Shown: positions 44,366 through 55,191 of the stretch, one piece after another | Numbering within the stretch: the stretch's first letter is position 1 | Layout of the letters: every line of letters begins with the position of its first letter | Source: Dugong dugon | Taxonomy: Eukaryota; Chordata; Mammalia; Sirenia; Dugongidae | Assembly: GCA_030035585.1 (NCBI GenBank) | Contig: CM057481.1 | Location: 56,119,128-56,183,127, forward strand | Reading direction: 5' to 3' | Length of the DNA stretch: 64,000 nucleotides | The notes under the pieces: model-generated | Told to the model about the DNA's origin: nothing | Seen by the model: the letters and a program-made list of their open reading frames with translations, nothing else | Database searches by the model: none | Program-made: the position numbers and the translations under genes

Positions 44366-44480
44366 GCCTTACTGTGAGAGATTCTGGCTCAGGCAGTCTG
44401 GGGTGGGACCCAGGAATCTGCATTTTGGACGCACTCCTGCTGGTTATAATGCAGATGGTGCCTGAGCTACCCTTTTGAAA
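44366..44480 (+). mobile_element. MER5-like hAT MITE remnant
   Basis: GGGGTGGGACCCAGGAATCTGCATTTT and GCTGGTTATAATGCAGATGGTGC match the centre and right end of MER5A-type elements. Confidence 0.55.
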
Positions 44481-44565
44481 ATAGTGCATATACTACAAGT
44501 TTCTTGTTGAAAGACAATACTTCATTCTTCTAGATACCGTTAGCAACTAGTACAGTGCACAATGC

Positions 44566-44870
44566 TTGGCTGGTTGTTGGTTGCTCTCGAGTCGGCCCCC
44601 CACTCATGGCGACCCCATCTGCAACGGAATTGGATCATTGTAATCCATAGGGTCTTCCTTGGTTGATTTTCAGAAATAGATTGCCAGGTCTTTCTTTCGT
44701 GTCTATCTTAGTCTGGAAGCTCCACTGAAACCTGCTCAGCATCACAGCCAACAGTAAGCCTCCATTTACAGATGGATGGTGGCTATGAAGGAGGTACATT
44801 GGCCAGGAATTGAACTTGGGTGTCCTATGTAGAAGGTGAGAATGCTACCGATGAACTACCAATACACCCC
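44566..44870 (-). mobile_element. SINE with clear tRNA-Gly-like head
   Basis: The reverse complement of 44794-44868 begins GGTGTATTGGTAGTTCATCGG, continues GTAGCATTCTCACC and ends AGTTCAATTCCTGGCCAATG, strongly like a tRNA-Gly gene across both arms (A box, B box, acceptor stem). A body and an RTE-like 3' end (reverse of CTCGAGTCGGCC...CTCATGGCGACCCC) follow. Same family as 40387-40735. Not a functional tRNA: the stems are mismatched. Confidence 0.82.
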
Positions 44871-44940
44871 TGATACACAGTAGGTGCTCAATAAACATTT
44901 GATGAATGAGTGAAGAAATGAACAACTGAATAAAAAGGAA
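44871..44940 (+). mobile_element. L2 3' end fragment
   Basis: CAGTAGGTGCTCAATAAACATTTGATGAATGAGTG is the L2 terminus with its TGAATG-type repeat. Confidence 0.6.
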
Positions 44941-44954
44941 GACGAATCCTACAT

Positions 44955-45112
44955 GAAGTTTTCTCAGCCTCAGGACCACTGACGTTTTGGGCCAGATGAT
45001 TCTTTCTGATGGAAGCTGTCCTGTGCATTGTAGGATGTTGAGCAGCACGGCTCATCTCCATCTGCTAGATGCCATTGGCCCGTGGGGAGCAAAATTACCC
45101 CCAGTTCAGATT
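44955..45112 (-). mobile_element. MER20 hAT MITE
   Basis: The reverse of GTCCTGTGCATTGTAGGATGTTGAGCAGC and TGGGGAGCAAAATTACCCCC is the MER20 core. Confidence 0.75.
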
Positions 45113-45248
45113 AGAGTAATGCAATGACCTTATGGAAGCCCCCAGTACACTATGTGGCACATGGTAGGTATTAAATAAACACTTGTACCATTGCTTGAGG
45201 TGTTGTCATTGCTTAAAAACATTTTGGATGTTGAATTTTAAAAATTGC

Positions 45249-46325
45249 CTTTACAATAGATAAATGGTATCTTGGGTGAAGGGTGAGACAGTAAACAATA
45301 CTGGGGAAACCAGAATAACTTGTACAAGGAAAGGTCACGGAAGCTTCATAGACATACCCAAACTCCCTGAGGGACTGAATTGCTGGGCGGCGGGCTGTGG
45401 GGACCATGGTCTCAGGGAACATCTAGCTCAATTGGCATAACACAGTTTATAAAGGCAATGTTCTACATTCTACCTTGGTGAGTAGCGTCTGCGGTCTTAA
45501 AAGCCTGTGGGCAGCCATCTAAGATACTCCACTGGTCTCATCCCTTAGGGAGCAAGGGAGTGTGAAAAAAACAGGATACAAGGGAAAGATTAGTCCGAAG
45601 GACTAATGGACCACAGCTACCAAGGCCTCCACCAGACTGAGTCCAGTACAACTAGATGGTGCCCGGCTAACACCACTGACTGCTCTGACCAGGATCACAA
45701 CAGAGGGTTCTGGACAGAGCTGGAGAAGGATGTAGAACGAAATTCCAACTCACAAAAAAAAAAAAGACCAGATTTACTGGCCTGACAGACTGGAGAAACC
45801 CAGAGAGTATGGCCCCCGGACATCCTTCTAGCTCAGGGGTGAAGTCACTCCCAAAGTTCACCCTTCAGCCAGGGATTAATGGACAGCCTCATAAAACAAA
45901 ATGAGACTAATGAGGCCAGCAGTCCAAGGAAAAGGAGTAGAAGGCAGGAGGGGACAGGAAAGCTGGTGATAGGGAACCCACAATTGAGTAAGGATAGTGT
46001 TGATGTGTTGTGAGGTTGGGCAACATGTGTACTAACTGTTTGATGAGAAACTATTTTGTTCTGTAAACCTTCATCTAAAGTGAGAATAGCAGCACAATGG
46101 GAAGAGCATAGTCGATGTCACTGAACTGTGCATGGAGAAATTTTGAAATGGTGTATCTTTGGCTATGTATATTTTCACCAAAAAAAAATAAAAAAAAAGG
46201 TCAAGAGGGGAGAGGGTTGGCATGTCGTGGAGTTGTTAACCAATGTCATACTGTTTCATGAGAAACTATTTGTTCTGTAAACCTTCACCTGAAGTGCAAT
46301 AAAAAATAAATTAATTAATTAAAAA
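45249..46325 (+). mobile_element. 5'-truncated L1 (3'UTR only)
   Basis: It aligns with the 3'UTR of L1 copies 1 and 2: ATAGATAAATGGTATCTTGGG, CTACCTTGGTGAGTAGCG, an A-run then GACCAGATTTACTGG, the TTGATGTGTTGTGAGGTTGG unit and the terminal unit near 46215, then an A-rich tail. Flanks AAAAATTGCCTT (45240-45251) and AAAAATCGCCTT (46327-46338) form the target duplication. Confidence 0.85.
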
Positions 46326-46870
46326 AAAAATCGCCTTGAGGTAAATTGGAGGAAGCCCAGACTTGAGTCTTCCTACTAAAAGGGGTGCACAGTGGTGCTG
46401 CAGGCATTCTTATAAGCTTAGGTACTTATTTTCTCTTCAAAATGGTTATGTTGAGTATGGTCAGAAGAAAAAAATTAATTTGATTTTGAGCATCCCTAGT
46501 GGATGTCTGTCCCTAAATTAAAAAAAAATGTTTTGTGTTGTAATTTATCAGTGTGATTCCCACTAAGTCAGTGGGGAGTCAATGAATAAATCTATATACA
46601 AGACTTTGAAAATGTAACCTCGGATTGGACTTACTTGTTACGTTATTAGAATTATAATTGACTGCCTGCATATGAACGCATTCTCTCCCCTCCCTCCCCT
46701 TAAAACATTTAAAGTTGCATACACTTTGAAAAAGGAATTCAGTCAAGACAGCAAGCAGAATAAAAAAAAAGAAAGTGGTGTAAACCTCATTTTCAACACA
46801 TTCTTTAAACATGTGGCCACTCCTATCCTTCAAACCAACCAGTGAATTTCCATGGGGTTTGGGGTACCTG
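46326..46870. other. Unassigned sequence
   Basis: A+T rich; no repeat or gene recognised. Confidence 0.3.
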
Positions 46871-47067
46871 AAAGAGCCCTAAGGGCACATGGTTAAGCTC
46901 TTGGCTGCTAACTGAAAGGTTGGTGGTTGGAATCCACTAAACCTTTCAACAGATCTGCTTCCATAAAGATTGTAGGCAAGAAAAGCCTATGGGGCAGTTC
47001 TACTCTATCACATGGGGTCACTGTGAGTGGGAATTGACTCAACAGCACCCAGTAACAACAACAACAG
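46871..47067 (+). mobile_element. AfroSINE
   Basis: AGAGCCCTAAGGGCACATGG, GGCTGCTAACTGAAAGGTTGG, GGGGCAGTTCTACTC and the CAGTAACAACAACAAC tail. Flanks GGGGTACCTG and GGGGTACTTG look like its target duplication. Confidence 0.88.
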
Positions 47068-47299
47068 GGGTACTTGAGGACTCTGTGATTTGAACTAGAA
47101 GTAGGTGACTTTGTGGTCTCCAAGCACCAAAGGAAAAAACAGGGATAGCATCCTCATAGAAGTACACATGGATATGTGTCATCTCAGATAGAATTCTATT
47201 TTCTACCTGGGATTCAAAAATAATGAATTGGCAACTTTAGTAAGATAGGTAAAATGAAAGAAATACTCAACAGGTGACCCAGTCTGGGCTCGGCCCAAA

Positions 47300-50281
47300 T
47301 TGTACCACCATTACCATAACAATTACTGCTGAAACACCGATACTCTATCAGCAACTCCTGTGACATCAACAACGGCTACAATGACACAAAACAGCACTGC
47401 TGTTTATAAACTGCTACTCTATGACTGCTATTACTACCCAATCACAATAAGTACTCTTACTACTGTACCATCACGGTAGTAACAGCGACAAGAACCACAA
47501 GTCTACTACTCTTACTCCTTACTACTCTTGCACTACTTCTGCCAAATAACTTTTTTGAAAACTTACTATATTCCACGGACCTCACAGCAATCTCTCCCAT
47601 ACGTCTGTCAGTTTGTCTTACTGTGTGGGCTTGCGTGTTGCTGTGATGCTGGAAGCTATACCACTGGTATTCAAATACCAGCAGGGCCATCCATGGCGGA
47701 CAGGGTTCAGCTGAGCTTCTAGACTAAGACAGACTAGGAAGAAGAACCTGGCGATCCACTTCTGAAAAGAGTTAGCCAGTGAAAACCTTACCAATAGCAG
47801 CGGAACATTGTCTGATACAGTGCTGGAAGATAGAAATGACTCAGGAGATCGCATGATAGAATTTTGCAAGACCAGTAGACTTCTTCATTGCAAATACCTT
47901 TTTTTCAACAACATAAACGGCAACTATACATGTGGACATTGCCTGATGGAAAACACAGGAATCAAATCAACTACATTTGTGGAAAGAGATGATGGAAAAT
48001 CTCAATATTATCAGTCAGAACAAGGCCAGGAAGAGACCATCAATTGCTCATATGCAAGTTCAAGTTGAAGCTGAAGAAATCAGAACAAGTCCACAAGAGT
48101 CAAAGAAGTATGACCTTGAATATATCCTACCTGAATTTAGAGGCCATCTCAACAATTGATTTGACGTGCTGAACACTAATGACCAGACGAGTTGTGGAAT
48201 GACATCAAGGACATCATACATGAAGAAAGAAAGAGGTCATTAAAAAGACAGGAAAGAAAAGACCAAAATGGATGTTGGAAGAAACTCTGAAACTTGCTCT
48301 TGAATGTCCAGTAGCTAAAGCAAACAGAAGAAATGATGAAGTAAAAGAACTGAACAGAAGATTTCAAAGGGCAGCTCCAGAAGACAAAGTAAAGTATTAT
48401 AGTGAAATGAGCAAAGACCTGGAGTTAGCAAATCAAAAGGGAAGGACACACTCATCATTTCTCAAGCTGAAAGAACTGAAGAAAAAATTCAAGCCTCAGG
48501 TTGCAATATTGAAGGATTCTATGGGGGAAAATATTAAACGACATAGGACTCATCAAAACAAGATGGAAGGAATACACAGAGCCCCTATACCAAGGGGAAC
48601 TGGTTGACGTTTGACCATTTCAGGAGGTGGCATGTGATCGGGAACCGATGGTACTGAGGAAAGAGGTCAAAGCTGCACTGAAGGCATTGGCGAAAAACAA
48701 GGCTCCAGGAATTGATGTAATACCAATTGAGATTTTTCAACAGACAGATGCAGTGCTGGAGATACTCACTCATTTATGCCAGGAAGTTTGGAGGACAGCT
48801 GCCTGGCCAGCTGACAGGAAGAGATCTATGTTTGTGCCTATTACAAGGAAGGGTGATCCAACCGAATGCGGAAATTATCAAAAAATATCATTAGTGTCAC
48901 ATGCAAATAAAGTTTTGCTGAAGACGGCTGCAGCAGTACATTAACAGGGAATTACCAGAAATTCAGGCTGGATTCTGGGGAGGATGTGGAACGAGGGATA
49001 TCATTGCTGATGTCAGATGGATCCTGGCTGAGAGTAGAGAATACCAGAAATATGTTTACCTGTGTTTTATTGACTATGCAATGTTTTGTGGATCAAAACA
49101 AATTATGGATGCCACTGCAAGGAATGGGAATTCCAGAACACTTAATTGTGCTCATGGGGAACTTGTGCATAGACCAAGGGGCAGTTGTTCAAGTAGAACC
49201 AGGGGACACTGCATGGTTTGGAATCAGGTGGGTTGTGCATCTGAGTTGTATCCTTTCACCATACTTATTCAATCTGTATGCCGAGCAAATAATCTGAGAG
49301 GCTGGACTGTATGAGGAAGAGCAGAGCATCGAGACTGGAGGAAGACTCATTGGCAACCTGCTGGAATCAGGAGGGCTGTGCATCAGAATTGTATCCTTTT
49401 ACCATCCTTATTCACTCTGTATTCTGAGCAAATAATCTGAGAATCTGGACTGTATGAGGAAGAGCAGAGCATTGAGATTGGAGGAAGAGTCACTGGCAAC
49501 CTGCGTTCTGCAGATGACACAACCTTGCCTGCTGAAAGTGAGGGGGACTTGAAGCACTTGCTGATGAGGATCAAGGACTACAGCCTCCAGTATGGATTAC
49601 ACCTTAACATAAAGAAAGCAAAAATCCTCACAACTGGACCAATAAGCAACATCTTGATAAATGGGGAAAGGACTGAAGTTGTCAAGAATTTCTTTTTATT
49701 GGATCCACAATCAACACCCATGGAAGCAGCAGTTGGGAAATCAAATGGCGCATCGCATTGGGCAAACCTGCTGCAAAAGACCTCTTTAAAGCATTAAAAA
49801 GCAGAGACGTCGCCTTGAAGACTGAGGTGCACCTGACCCAACCCGTGGTGTTTTTAATCGCCTCCTACACATGTGAGGGCTGGATGGTGAATGAGAAAAG
49901 ACTGAAGAAGAATTGATGCCTTTGAATTATGGTGTTGGCAAAGAATATTGAATATATCATGGACTGCCAAAAGGACAAACAAATCTGTCTTGGAAGAGGT
50001 ACAGCCATAATGCTCCTCAGAAGCAAGGATGGCAGGACTTCATCTCATGTACTTTGGACATGTTATCAGGAGGGATCAGTCCCCGGAGAAGGACATCTTG
50101 CTTGGTAAAGTAGAGGGTCAGCGAAAAAGAGGAAGATCTTCAGTGAGATAGTGGCTGCGACAATGGGCTCAAGCATGAAAACGATTGTGAGGATGGCACA
50201 GGACTGGGCAGTGTTTCGTTCTGCTGTACACAGGGTCTCTATGAGTCGGAACTGACTCAATGGCACCTAACAACAACAACA
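47300..50281 (+). mobile_element. RTE (BovB-clade) LINE, longest copy, inactive
   Basis: A nearly 3-kb RTE. The 5' part (about 47300-47800) has an ACT-rich low-complexity stretch (47400-47540), then a segment shared with AfroSINE bodies (CCTGGCGATCCACTTCTG at 47753). After it come an endonuclease C-terminal part, the reverse transcriptase and the C-terminal region. It ends ATGAGTCGGAACTGACTCAATGGCACCTAACAACAAC. The 5' border is uncertain. It presumably belongs to the family that mobilised the SINEs. Confidence 0.85.
47808..50050 (+). pseudogene. RTE polyprotein (endonuclease/reverse transcriptase), broken
   Basis: RTE LINEs encode one protein with an APE-type endonuclease and reverse transcriptase for target-primed insertion. 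In one frame 47860-48100 encodes NTFFQQHKRQLYMWTLPDGKHRNQINYICG and a TRPGRDHQLLICKFKLKLKK-like end, the C-terminal third of the endonuclease; the N-terminal part is deleted. The RT starts near 48655 (EVKAALKALAKNKAPGIDVIP), continues ITRKGDPTECGNYQ and reaches SADDTTLPAESEGDLK at 49507-49560, with Ser replacing the Tyr of the YADD box (YADD in the 17.9-18.9 kb copy). A 143-bp tandem duplication (copies from 49220 and 49363) shifts the frame just before it. Further frameshifts and stops occur. Confidence 0.85.
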
Positions 50282-50284
50282 CAG

Positions 50285-50430
50285 CAGTCTAGGAGGTAGA
50301 TATTGTAATCCCCATTTCACAAAACTGAGGCTTACTGGTTGACGAATGTGGTCACTGAAGGCAGTGAGTAAGGGTGCCCAGGACTCTGGATCTCCAGTTC
50401 AGTGACGCACTGCTATTCACTGCCTGCTAC
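50285..50430 (+). mobile_element. MIR SINE fragment
   Basis: TATTGTAATCCCCATTTCACAAAACTGAGGC followed by GCAGTGAGTAAGGGTGCCC matches the MIR 3' half. Confidence 0.65.
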
Positions 50431-50841
50431 GTAGCCATAGGAACCTGGGCAGGTGAACTCACCTACCAGGATCTTGGTCATCTTGTTTATAGACTGTAGA
50501 GGATGAATTACATAGTGGATAGACGGGTCCCCTCTACCCCCTTTCAGGCTAACTGTGTCACTGGTTTCTGTGAGTCCAGAGCAGCATGGTGTCACACAGT
50601 GAGATAGAACTGAACATTCATGTACGTCCTCTGGGTTCCCATGAGGACAGCTGGCAAGAGCTGTGACTCAGACCAACAGGTGATAATTGAATCTGTCCTC
50701 TTCTGAATCGGACAATCCTGAGATTAGGATCCCCAGCATCCACACCAATTCTGGCCATGAACTAGATTGTTTTACTTTGAACTTTTTCTTTCTTTGAGGT
50801 TCAAAAAATGAGGATTATGGAAACTCCATAAGCTAGACATC
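50431..50841. other. Unassigned sequence
   Basis: No repeat or gene recognised. Confidence 0.3.
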
Positions 50842-51224
50842 TGTTATGGGTTGAATTGTATCCCTCAAAAAAGACATAAAATCCTAACCCCTGCACCTGT
50901 GAATGTGACCCTGTTTGGGACTAGAGTTTTCTTTCCTTATGTTAATGAGGTCATATCAGAGTAGGATAGGTCCTATACCTAATCCTTTCTGGGTGATATT
51001 TTATAAAAAGGGAAAACAGACAAGGAGATACACACACAGGGCAGACGCCGTGTGACTATCCATCTACAAGCCAAGGAATGCAGAAGAGACAAGGAATAAT
51101 ATTCTCTTGGAGTGGACAGAGCACAGCCTTGAATTCAGGCTTCCAGCCTCCAAAACTGTGTGACAATACATTCCTGTTCTTGAAGGCCGCCCGCTTGTAA
51201 CAAAGACACTAGGTAACAAACACA
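50842..51224 (+). mobile_element. MLT1-type LTR
   Basis: TGTTATGGGTTGAATTGTATCCC, GAATGTGACCCTGTTTGGG, ATCTACAAGCCAAGGAATGC and CAGCCTCCAAAACTGTGTGACAATACATTCC follow the MaLR LTR order and end near AACAAACACA. Confidence 0.75.
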
Positions 51225-51329
51225 GTGTCCTTCAAAAACATGTTCCCTCCAAGAAAAAGTCTGAGAAGGGACTAGGAAGCAGGAAGAGCAAATTCAGGCC
51301 TGTTTGTAAATAACAGAATTGTGGATAGA

Positions 51330-51660
51330 CAACAACATTCATAGCAACGCTGCTTTTAATAGCAGAAAAATTGGATGCCACTTATATTCTCAGGAGGGGG
51401 CTGCTTAAATGAATTATGAAGTCTCCCTACAACACAATACTGTGCAGCCATTATAAATGATGACTTAAGTCCATATTTGACCCAGAAACATACTCATTTT
51501 GCAGTAAATGGAAAGGTAAATTATCATATAGCATACTCCCACTGTCAAAAAGTTCTTCAACTTTTCAAACTATGTATGTACAAGAAAAAGTCAAAACAGA
51601 TATACACAAAAATATAAATCATAGGTACCTCGTGGCAATGGGATTAAACTTGTTTTTTAT
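51330..51660 (+). mobile_element. Old L1 3' end
   Basis: TTCATAGCAACGCTGCTTTTAATAGC, CTTAAATGAATTATGAAG, ATACTGTGCAGCCATTATAAATG and later AATGGGATTAAAC-type sequence match L1 ORF2 end and 3'UTR. Diverged. Confidence 0.6.
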
Positions 51661-51996
51661 TTGTATGCATTTTAAACAACAAGCAGAAAAAATAATACAG
51701 AGATCTTCGTACTCCAGAGAAAATCTAGATGTCAAAGTCTATAACTACAAGTATATTCCAATGACGTGGCCCTTCTTTGAAAAGATTATCTATCTCATCT
51801 CAATTTTGCAAATGGCTTGCAGATTTAATTTACATGCCACATAAGAAAATCAGGCCCTCTTTTTTTAAAAAAAACAAATGTCCCATCAGATATCAGATAA
51901 ACCACATTATTTGTTAGCTTTGATTCTGAAGAACTGGTGGCTGCTCTTTAAAGTCAAATCCTTCCAGAAGAGGGTGCACTGATGCTGGGAGGTGCA
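51661..51996. other. Unassigned sequence
   Basis: A+T rich, with no recognised element. Confidence 0.3.
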
Positions 51997-52152
51997 AACC
52001 CATTGCTGTCAAGTGGATTCCAGCTCATAGGGACCCTATAGGACAGAGCAGAACTGCCTCATAGAGTTTCCAAGAAGCGGCTGGTGGATTTGAACTGCTG
52101 ACCTTTCGGTTAACAACCATAGCTCTTAACCACTGCACCACCAGGGTTCTGA
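51997..52152 (-). mobile_element. AfroSINE
   Basis: Plus strand shows AAACCCATTGCTGTCAAGTGG at the left and CACTGCACCACCAGGGTTC at the right: a complete element in reverse. Confidence 0.9.
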
Positions 52153-53879
52153 CAGCAACTGTCCTGTGAACATTGCTAGAATTAGTGCTGAGCTTCAAAG
52201 ACAACCACAGCATTGAAGGAAACAATGCTTATTTGGACATCTATGTAAGAAGGCATGAAATAAGAAAAGCACTGGGTTTTTTTCTCTTTTTAGCATGCAT
52301 GTGAACACACAGAAGGATGGAGTCAGCTCCTTTTTAGCATTAAGTTTTACATAATCTTCAAATGAAGTCCTTCCAGCCTCCAGTCTTACCTCTCAGACCC
52401 AATTTGGTTTGTTGAACTATTTGCGTCCATGGGCTTTTCTCTCTGAGCACAGGGAATTCTCTTCTGGGATTGTCTTCTCCTAGAGGCCTGGAGGCATTTT
52501 AATAGCATGAGTCAACACATGGGCTTCACTGATCCTGTTGGGCCTGCATTTATACAAGGATGGTGAGGAGCTGCTGGCTCAGTCCTCTTCTGAAAATTGT
52601 AATTTTGGAAAAATGCATTTCCATCTGATTTTATTTGCCAAAGGAATAGTCACACATCTATTATTCAACACAAATTGACCATTAGGTTACAAGCATCCCC
52701 GCTCTAAAAGGCAAGTTTCCCCAACTTTGCTTTTATTCATGCTAAAACACCACTTGGTGGTTTACAGTAGCTGTTGTCCAAAGAGGTTTGATGGTTTTTA
52801 AATACCTTCTCACAGTTTCCCCCCCAGAAAATCCTGGTGGTGTTAAGGGTGACAGGGAAAAACCTACTTATCAGAGGATTAAGAACTAGTGCAAGGTCTA
52901 TATCACACTTAGGCCAAACAGCAAAGCAAGACGTTTTTCTCAGGTGCCTCTCAGTTCTTCCCACCTGAGTTTTTTCTCTCCATCATTACCCTAGGCTGCC
53001 AAAACTCAAAATGAGTTAGCAGCTTTCCTTGGTCTGTCCTGAGCACATTCCTCAGTACATTGTCTAGTGCTGTAAATGTTATCTTGTCCACCCCACCCCA
53101 CACACAGCAGAAGAAAGTGATTTGATCATTTTGTTACTCCCTCATCCATCTTCTGATGTTAAGCCATGCTACCTGGCATTGTTAGCCCATTTCCTTCATG
53201 GGTTCACTCTCCCACTCTCCCAGATGCCTCCTGACACCTCCTCCCTGCTCAGACTGCTAATATCTCCTTCTGTTCATCACTCTGATGACCTCGCTATTTC
53301 CTTCTCCAAGAAAATTAAAGCAGTAACCAGAGAACTTCCTCAAACTCCAACCTTCACCACGACTCACCTTTCAGCATCAGAGTACCCATATACTCTGCCT
53401 TCCTTGTCATCACTGTCCTATCCAAATGTAACACTTTCCCTGTGCACAAGAGTCCGTCGCCTCTCCTGCTCAGAAACACTCAGCTCTCTTTCTCCTACAT
53501 CACTGATTCTTCCCTCTCCACTAGATCATTCCTAGCTGTCTCTCTCCCACCTTAAAATAGTCTCCCTTGGTTCCATTTCTCCCTCCAACTGAAGCTTAAT
53601 TTTTCTGCTCTCCTTTAGCAAACCTCCTCGAAGAATTGTCTATGCTAATTATCTCCACTTTTCCACTGAACCTATTTAAAGTTTTTCCAGACTTTCATCC
53701 AGCCCACTCCACTGAAAGCACTCTTGGCAATGTCACCAATGAATTCCTTGTTGCCAAATATAATCACTTCCTAACTAGTCTCTCTTTTCCCATCCTTGCC
53801 TCCCACAGTGTATTCTAAACCCAGCAACTAGACATAAATAAACCAGCTTTCATAGCTCCTCATTAAATGCAATCCTTAT
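52153..53879. other. Unassigned sequence, pyrimidine-rich in its second half
   Basis: No gene or named repeat assigned. From about 53120 to 53830 the plus strand is strongly C/T rich with a 137-codon frame (53122-53535) made mostly of Ser, Thr, Leu and Pro. It may be part of an old LINE or LTR lying 5' of the L2 sequence; I could not place it. Confidence 0.3.
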
Positions 53880-53884
53880 GATTT

Positions 53885-54215
53885 TTTACAAGGCCTTACA
53901 AAAGATGTTCACCCTACCCCCATTATCTGTTGGCCCTCGTCCCCTCCTTGCTTGCTGCAGCTAAGCCACGTGGTCTCCTTGCTACTTCTTGAACATGTCA
54001 GGTGCACACTCAGCTCAGGGCCTTTGCACTGGCTGTTCTCTTTCTCTGCATTGCTCTCCCCCTCACTTATATACATGACACACCTGCACACATCTTCCAG
54101 GTCTCTGTTCAAATGTGACTCACATTGAGGTTGACCCTGTCCACTCTAAAAATGGACTTTATCTCCAATCCTGTCACCCTCCGCCCCCTACGTTACATTT
54201 CATTTTTTCCACATC
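53885..54215 (+). mobile_element. L2 LINE 3' region (left part)
   Basis: CTTCTTGAACATGTCAGGTGCAC, CTCAGGGCCTTTGCACTGGCTG, CCAGGTCTCTGTTCAAATGTGAC and GACCCTGTCCACTCTAAA match the L2 3' part. It continues at 54505 after an inserted L1 piece. Confidence 0.75.
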
Positions 54216-54224
54216 AATTATCAG

Positions 54225-54490
54225 TTTTTTTTTGGCTGTAAAAATATATGTAACACAACATTTGCCAGTTCAATGTTTTTCACGTGCACAATCTAGTGAC
54301 ACCAATTAATCATGTTGTGCAACCATCACCAATATCTGTTCCCAAATTTTCCATCACCATAAACAAAAACTCAATGCTTCCTGAACCATGGCTCCCCATT
54401 TCCCCACCCTTCGTGCCCTTGATAACCACTACTAAGCTTTGGTCTCTATACATTTGCTATTCCAGAAGTTTCATGTGTCACTTACCACCC
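54225..54490 (-). mobile_element. Old L1 3' region inserted in L2
   Basis: AACATTTGCCAGTTCAATG, CATGTTGTGCAACCATCACC and TTCCCAAATTTTCCATCACC are the reverse of an L1M 3' segment, as at 28075. Confidence 0.7.
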
Positions 54491-54504
54491 TTTATTGTAC
54501 TATA

Positions 54505-54645
54505 TAATTTGGTTATTATGTTTATTGCCTATCTCTGCACTAGAATGAAAGCTCCTAGGAGGTGTGATTTGTCTGATTCGTACTCCAGCTTTTAGAACAA
54601 TTCCTGGCACATAGCACATGCTAGGTAAATGTATGTTGAATGAAG
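54505..54645 (+). mobile_element. L2 LINE 3' end (right part)
   Basis: TTTATTGCCTATCTCTGCACTAG, ATGAAAGCTCCTAGGAGG and ATTCCTGGCACATAGCACATGC to TTGAATGAAGG are the L2 terminus. Confidence 0.75.
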
Positions 54646-54904
54646 GAGCCAGTGGCAAAATGACCAATAATACACTATGGTACTTGGTCTCAAAGTGCTG
54701 ATAAAGTGCAGATTCTTTGACTCCACGTATGACTACTTAAATATAGTCTCTGGAAGTGGGCCCTGAGAATCTAGTTGATTTTTATGTACAAAACTTTCTT
54801 ATGGTAACACTTCTAAGTGGGTTTAGGAGCCAGATTTGCAGAATTCTGAATGTCTATTTTGTAGCAAACCAGAGAAAGCTAAACCACTCAAATGGCTTAT
54901 CTAT

Positions 54905-55140
54905 GGCAATGGTTCTGAATGAGGACAATTTTGCCCCCCAGAGGGCAGTTGGCAATGTCTGAAGACAGTTTAGGTCCCTGGGTGGCTTAAACAGTTGGTT
55001 ACTAACGAAAAGCCTTAGCAATTCGAATCCACCTAGAGGCACCATGCAAGAAAGGACTGGCAAACTATGTCTGTAAGATTACAGCTATTGGAAACCTGCT
55101 TTGGTTTTTGGTTTGAGAGATATTTTTGGTTGTCGTTAAC
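54905..55140 (+). mobile_element. MER20 split by a SINE
   Basis: The left MER20 piece is ATGGTTCTGAATGAGGACAATTTTGCCCCCC to GTCTGAAGACAG (to about 54966). The right piece is GATATTTTTGGTTGTCGTTAACTGG (from about 55110). The AfroSINE lies between. Confidence 0.7.
54968..55109 (+). mobile_element. AfroSINE in MER20
   Basis: AGGTCCCTGGGTGGCTTAAAC, AATTCGAATCCACCTAGAGGC and AAAGGACTGGCAAACTATG, ending GGAAACCTGCTTTGGTTTTTGG. The 3' body is shortened. Confidence 0.78.
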
Positions 55141-55142
55141 TG

Positions 55143-55190
55143 GTGCAAAAGACCTCTTTAAAGTGTTAAAAAGCAAAAATGTCACTGTGA
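55143..55190 (+). mobile_element. Small RTE fragment
   Basis: GCAAAAGACCTCTTTAAAGTG and TTAAAAAGCAAAAATGTCACTG equal the RTE segment at 18399-18440. It abuts the L1 start. Confidence 0.7.
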
Positions 55191-55191
55191 G

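Noticed and set aside
44794-44868. tRNA-Gly gene
   Set aside because: The stems carry many mismatches and the sequence continues into a SINE body with an RTE-like end, as in sister copies.
47400-47540. CTACT-rich tract as a CRISPR-like or satellite array
   Set aside because: Units are irregular, short and without spacers; low-complexity part of the RTE leader.
53122-53535. 137-codon Ser/Pro/Leu-rich frame
   Set aside because: Pyrimidine-rich strand composition explains it; no domain, and stops in the other copies cannot be assessed.
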